Assembly (NCBI RefSeq): GCF_000941055.1
Contig: NZ_CP007202.1
Coordinates: forward strand, 1,546,001-1,610,000
Source of the DNA: Siansivirga zeaxanthinifaciens CC-SAMT-1
GTDB taxonomy: Bacteria; Bacteroidota; Bacteroidia; Flavobacteriales; Flavobacteriaceae
Direction of reading: 5' to 3'
Length of the DNA stretch: 64,000 nt
The notes beneath the pieces were generated by a model, which searched no databases, had not been told where the DNA came from, and was given only the letters and a program-made list of their open reading frames with translations. The position numbers were made by a program, and so were the translations under genes. Below, piece after piece: positions 62,602-64,000 of this stretch. Within the stretch, counting starts at the first letter, position 1; each line of letters starts with the position of its first letter.

Positions 62602-63108
62602 ATGAACTTAAAGATTTCAATTGTATTTATTTTTCTTTCTTGTTGTTTGTTTTTAGGATGTTCTGGCGATCAATCTAATAACCAGCATATTGGTACTTGG
62701 GAATTAGTGTCTTATTCCGTGGGGATTTCTGCCGATTTAAATAACGATAATATAGCAAACGAAAATTTGTTAAAAGAATTTGATTGCGAAAATCTTGAAA
62801 CATTGGTGTTTGAAGACGAGGTGGTTTCAAATAATAAATCTTTTAATCCTGAAGTAAAAATAACTCTAGTAAATGCCGAGAATAACGAATACGCTTTTAT
62901 TGTAAAATGTGACAATGAAGGCTTTATAGGATTTGCTTCCGATTATTTAAAACAAGGCGATACCATTTCCATTCAAAATAAAGTGTCTATTTTAAAAGAC
63001 AACACTTTAACTAGAGTATTATCTGGAAATATAGAAGTTTATAACGCTGCTGGCACTGAAATTATTGAACGGCGAGACTTGACATTAGTTTACAAAAAAC
63101 AGAAATAA
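62602..63108 (+). CDS. Lipoprotein, lipocalin-like
   Basis: A 168-residue protein with a lipoprotein signal (MNLKISIVFIFLSCCLFLGC; lipobox Cys about 20). The start of the mature protein, HIGTWELVSYSVG, resembles the first strand of lipocalin-like domains of Bacteroidota. The rest is beta-rich and has no catalytic motif. A TGATTTTTATCA palindrome lies at 62519-62530, upstream. Function unknown. Confidence 0.7.
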   Translation: MNLKISIVFIFLSCCLFLGCSGDQSNNQHIGTWELVSYSVGISADLNNDNIANENLLKEFDCENLETLVFEDEVVSNNKSFNPEVKITLVNAENNEYAFIVKCDNEGFIGFASDYLKQGDTISIQNKVSILKDNTLTRVLSGNIEVYNAAGTEIIERRDLTLVYKKQK

Positions 63109-63120
63109 AATTGAGGGTTA

Positions 63121-63156
63121 AAAAAAGCAAAAACTAAATAGTTTTTGCTTTTTTTA
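63121..63156. terminator. Bidirectional rho-independent terminator
   Basis: Stem AAGCAAAAACT / AGTTTTTGCTT with loop AAAT, A and T tracts on the two sides; it separates the convergent lipoprotein gene (+) and small acetyltransferase gene (-). Confidence 0.85.
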
Positions 63157-63159
63157 AAG

Positions 63160-63456
63160 TTAAATTCTAACTCCAACCGGTAGCATTCGTTTGTATTTCC
63201 TGTTACTTCTAACAAATTTTGCTATTTCTGGGCTAGTTGGAACAACGCTTAAACCGCGTTCTTCAATGTTTTCAAAAACTAAAGCTAAAAAATCTTTAGA
63301 AAAATCTTCATTATTAATTTCATCAGGAATTACCAGTTTTGTTAAAAAAATCTTTCGCTCCTGTAGCGAATATTCGATTTTGGCTAAATGATCATTAATT
63401 TTTAATTCAAATTGACGTAAAAAGTTATTGTCAATTAATTCTGCAGCATCAGTCAT
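63160..63456 (-). CDS. Short GNAT-family N-acetyltransferase (Gcn5-like, YjdJ type)
   Basis: A 98-residue protein of the short GNAT family: IEYSLQERKIFLTKLVIPDE is the beta2-beta4 segment, and FLALVFENIEERGLSVVPTS is the helix and strand near the acetyl-CoA site. The C-terminus ends RKYKRMLPVGVRI. Members are small single-domain proteins with undefined substrates. Its promoter lies in the divergent region with the hydrolase gene. Confidence 0.75.
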   Translation of the reverse strand: MTDAAELIDNNFLRQFELKINDHLAKIEYSLQERKIFLTKLVIPDEINNEDFSKDFLALVFENIEERGLSVVPTSPEIAKFVRSNRKYKRMLPVGVRI

Positions 63457-63508
63457 GGTATTTTATTTATTTCTGTTGGAAACTAAAAATAGTGAAGTAC
63501 TATTTGTA

Positions 63509-63530
63509 TAACTTTGTTTTTACAAAGATA
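63509..63530. promoter_or_regulatory. Divergent overlapping promoters
   Basis: TAACTTTG at 63509-63516 (plus) points to the alpha/beta hydrolase gene, and TATCTTTG at 63530-63523 (minus) points to the small acetyltransferase gene. The two -7 elements face each other with only about 6 bases between them. Confidence 0.5.
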
Positions 63531-63618
63531 CAAAAAATAATTATTTAGAACAGGTTTGTGTTACATAATAGCCTTAATAATAATTAATTAGAATCAATTT
63601 TAATTGTAAAACAGTATC

Positions 63619-64000
63619 ATGCCCGATAATTTAATCCATGTATATTTTATGCCTGGCATGGCAGCCAGTTCTAAAATTTTTGAATATATAAAGTTACCCG
63701 AAAATCAATTTAAAATTCATCTTTTAGATTGGATTTTACCCCATACAAACGAAACTATCGAGCATTATGCATTGCGAATGTCATCAAAAATAACTCATGA
63801 AAATCCGGTTTTAATTGGCGTGTCTTTTGGTGGGGTATTAGTGCAGGAAATAAGTAAGCTAATAACTACTAGAAAAACGATTATTGTTTCTAGTGTAAAA
63901 TCGTTTAAGGAAATTCCAACGCATATGGTTTTGGCAAAAACGACAAAGGCCTACAAATTATTGCCAATACAGTTAGCAAGTAATATAGACGTTCTTTCAA
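63619..64000 (+). CDS. Alpha/beta hydrolase (partial)
   Basis: The gene starts at ATG 63619 and runs off the right edge, so only about 127 residues are seen. The N-terminal strand HVYFMPGMAASS resembles an oxyanion-hole loop, and LIGVSFGGVLVQE is the nucleophile elbow (G-x-S-x-G, Ser about 70). The family contains esterases, lipases and acyltransferases; the catalytic His and Asp are beyond the edge. The substrate is unknown. Confidence 0.75.
   Translation, partial: MPDNLIHVYFMPGMAASSKIFEYIKLPENQFKIHLLDWILPHTNETIEHYALRMSSKITHENPVLIGVSFGGVLVQEISKLITTRKTIIVSSVKSFKEIPTHMVLAKTTKAYKLLPIQLASNIDVLS

Noticed and set aside
63509..63530. CTTTG-N6-CAAAG palindrome as a repressor site between the last two genes
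   Set aside because: The symmetry is explained by two opposing TAnnTTTG promoter elements.

Overview
The window is AT-rich chromosomal DNA of a Bacteroidota bacterium, most likely a marine-type Flavobacteriaceae. Supporting signs are the Bacteroidota -7 promoter motif TAnnTTTG ahead of many genes, a fused ccoNO cytochrome oxidase gene, fadB with its domains in the flavobacterial order, a GlmU-family protein, a DUF4199 protein and ECF sigma factors paired with anti-sigma proteins. It contains no rRNA, tRNA, CRISPR array, prophage or insertion sequence that I can see. Genes are dense: no gene-free stretch exceeds about 240 bases.

Layout. 1-3.3 kb: the 5' part of an SGNH-type hydrolase (runs off the left edge), a cytosolic-looking M23 peptidase, and an ECF sigma factor with an RskA-type anti-sigma factor. 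3.4-6.4 kb: Cu/Zn superoxide dismutase, anaerobic haem gene hemN, a universal stress protein. 6.5-11.6 kb: a TetR-controlled efflux operon (tetR, ABC exporter, HlyD adaptor, TolC channel). 11.7-20.5 kb: a complete cbb3 oxidase locus on the minus strand (ccoI, ccoS, ccoNO, ccoQ, ccoP, ccoG, ccoH, SafE-like). 20.7-24.6 kb: an oxygen/redox regulatory block (FixL-like PAS kinase, a response regulator fused to a CRP/FNR protein, a stress protein, a separate FNR-like regulator). 24.7-27.3 kb: a VWA/MoxR-type ATPase pair. 27.5-30.9 kb: a sucrose-type disaccharide locus in which the phosphatase-invertase fusion gene carries an in-frame TGA. 30.9-34.6 kb: YdeI-like protein and M1 and M28 peptidases. 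34.7-42.9 kb: fatty acid beta-oxidation (acyl-CoA dehydrogenase, fadA, fadB, marR, fadD) with a small four-helix-bundle gene inserted between fadA and fadB. 43-64 kb: mostly housekeeping and envelope genes (purL, rsmB, a second ECF system, MsbA-like ABC protein, phosphoglucomutase, GT2, L31, GlmU-like, peptide-binding lipoprotein, mtaB and others), ending in a partial alpha/beta hydrolase.

How it fits together. The strongest theme is low-oxygen respiration. The palindrome TGA-N6-TCA occurs upstream of hemN, ccoS, ccoI and a universal stress gene. In all four cases it starts exactly 35 bases before the start of a TAnnTTTG-like -7 element. Two CRP/FNR-family proteins able to read a TGA half-site (Glu and Arg kept in the recognition helix) are encoded in the same neighbourhood, one of them fused to a receiver domain and translationally coupled to the PAS kinase. 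This looks like a local FixL/FixJ/FixK-type circuit compressed into two proteins. Two further local repressor circuits, TetR and MarR, each have a perfect palindrome at their own promoter.
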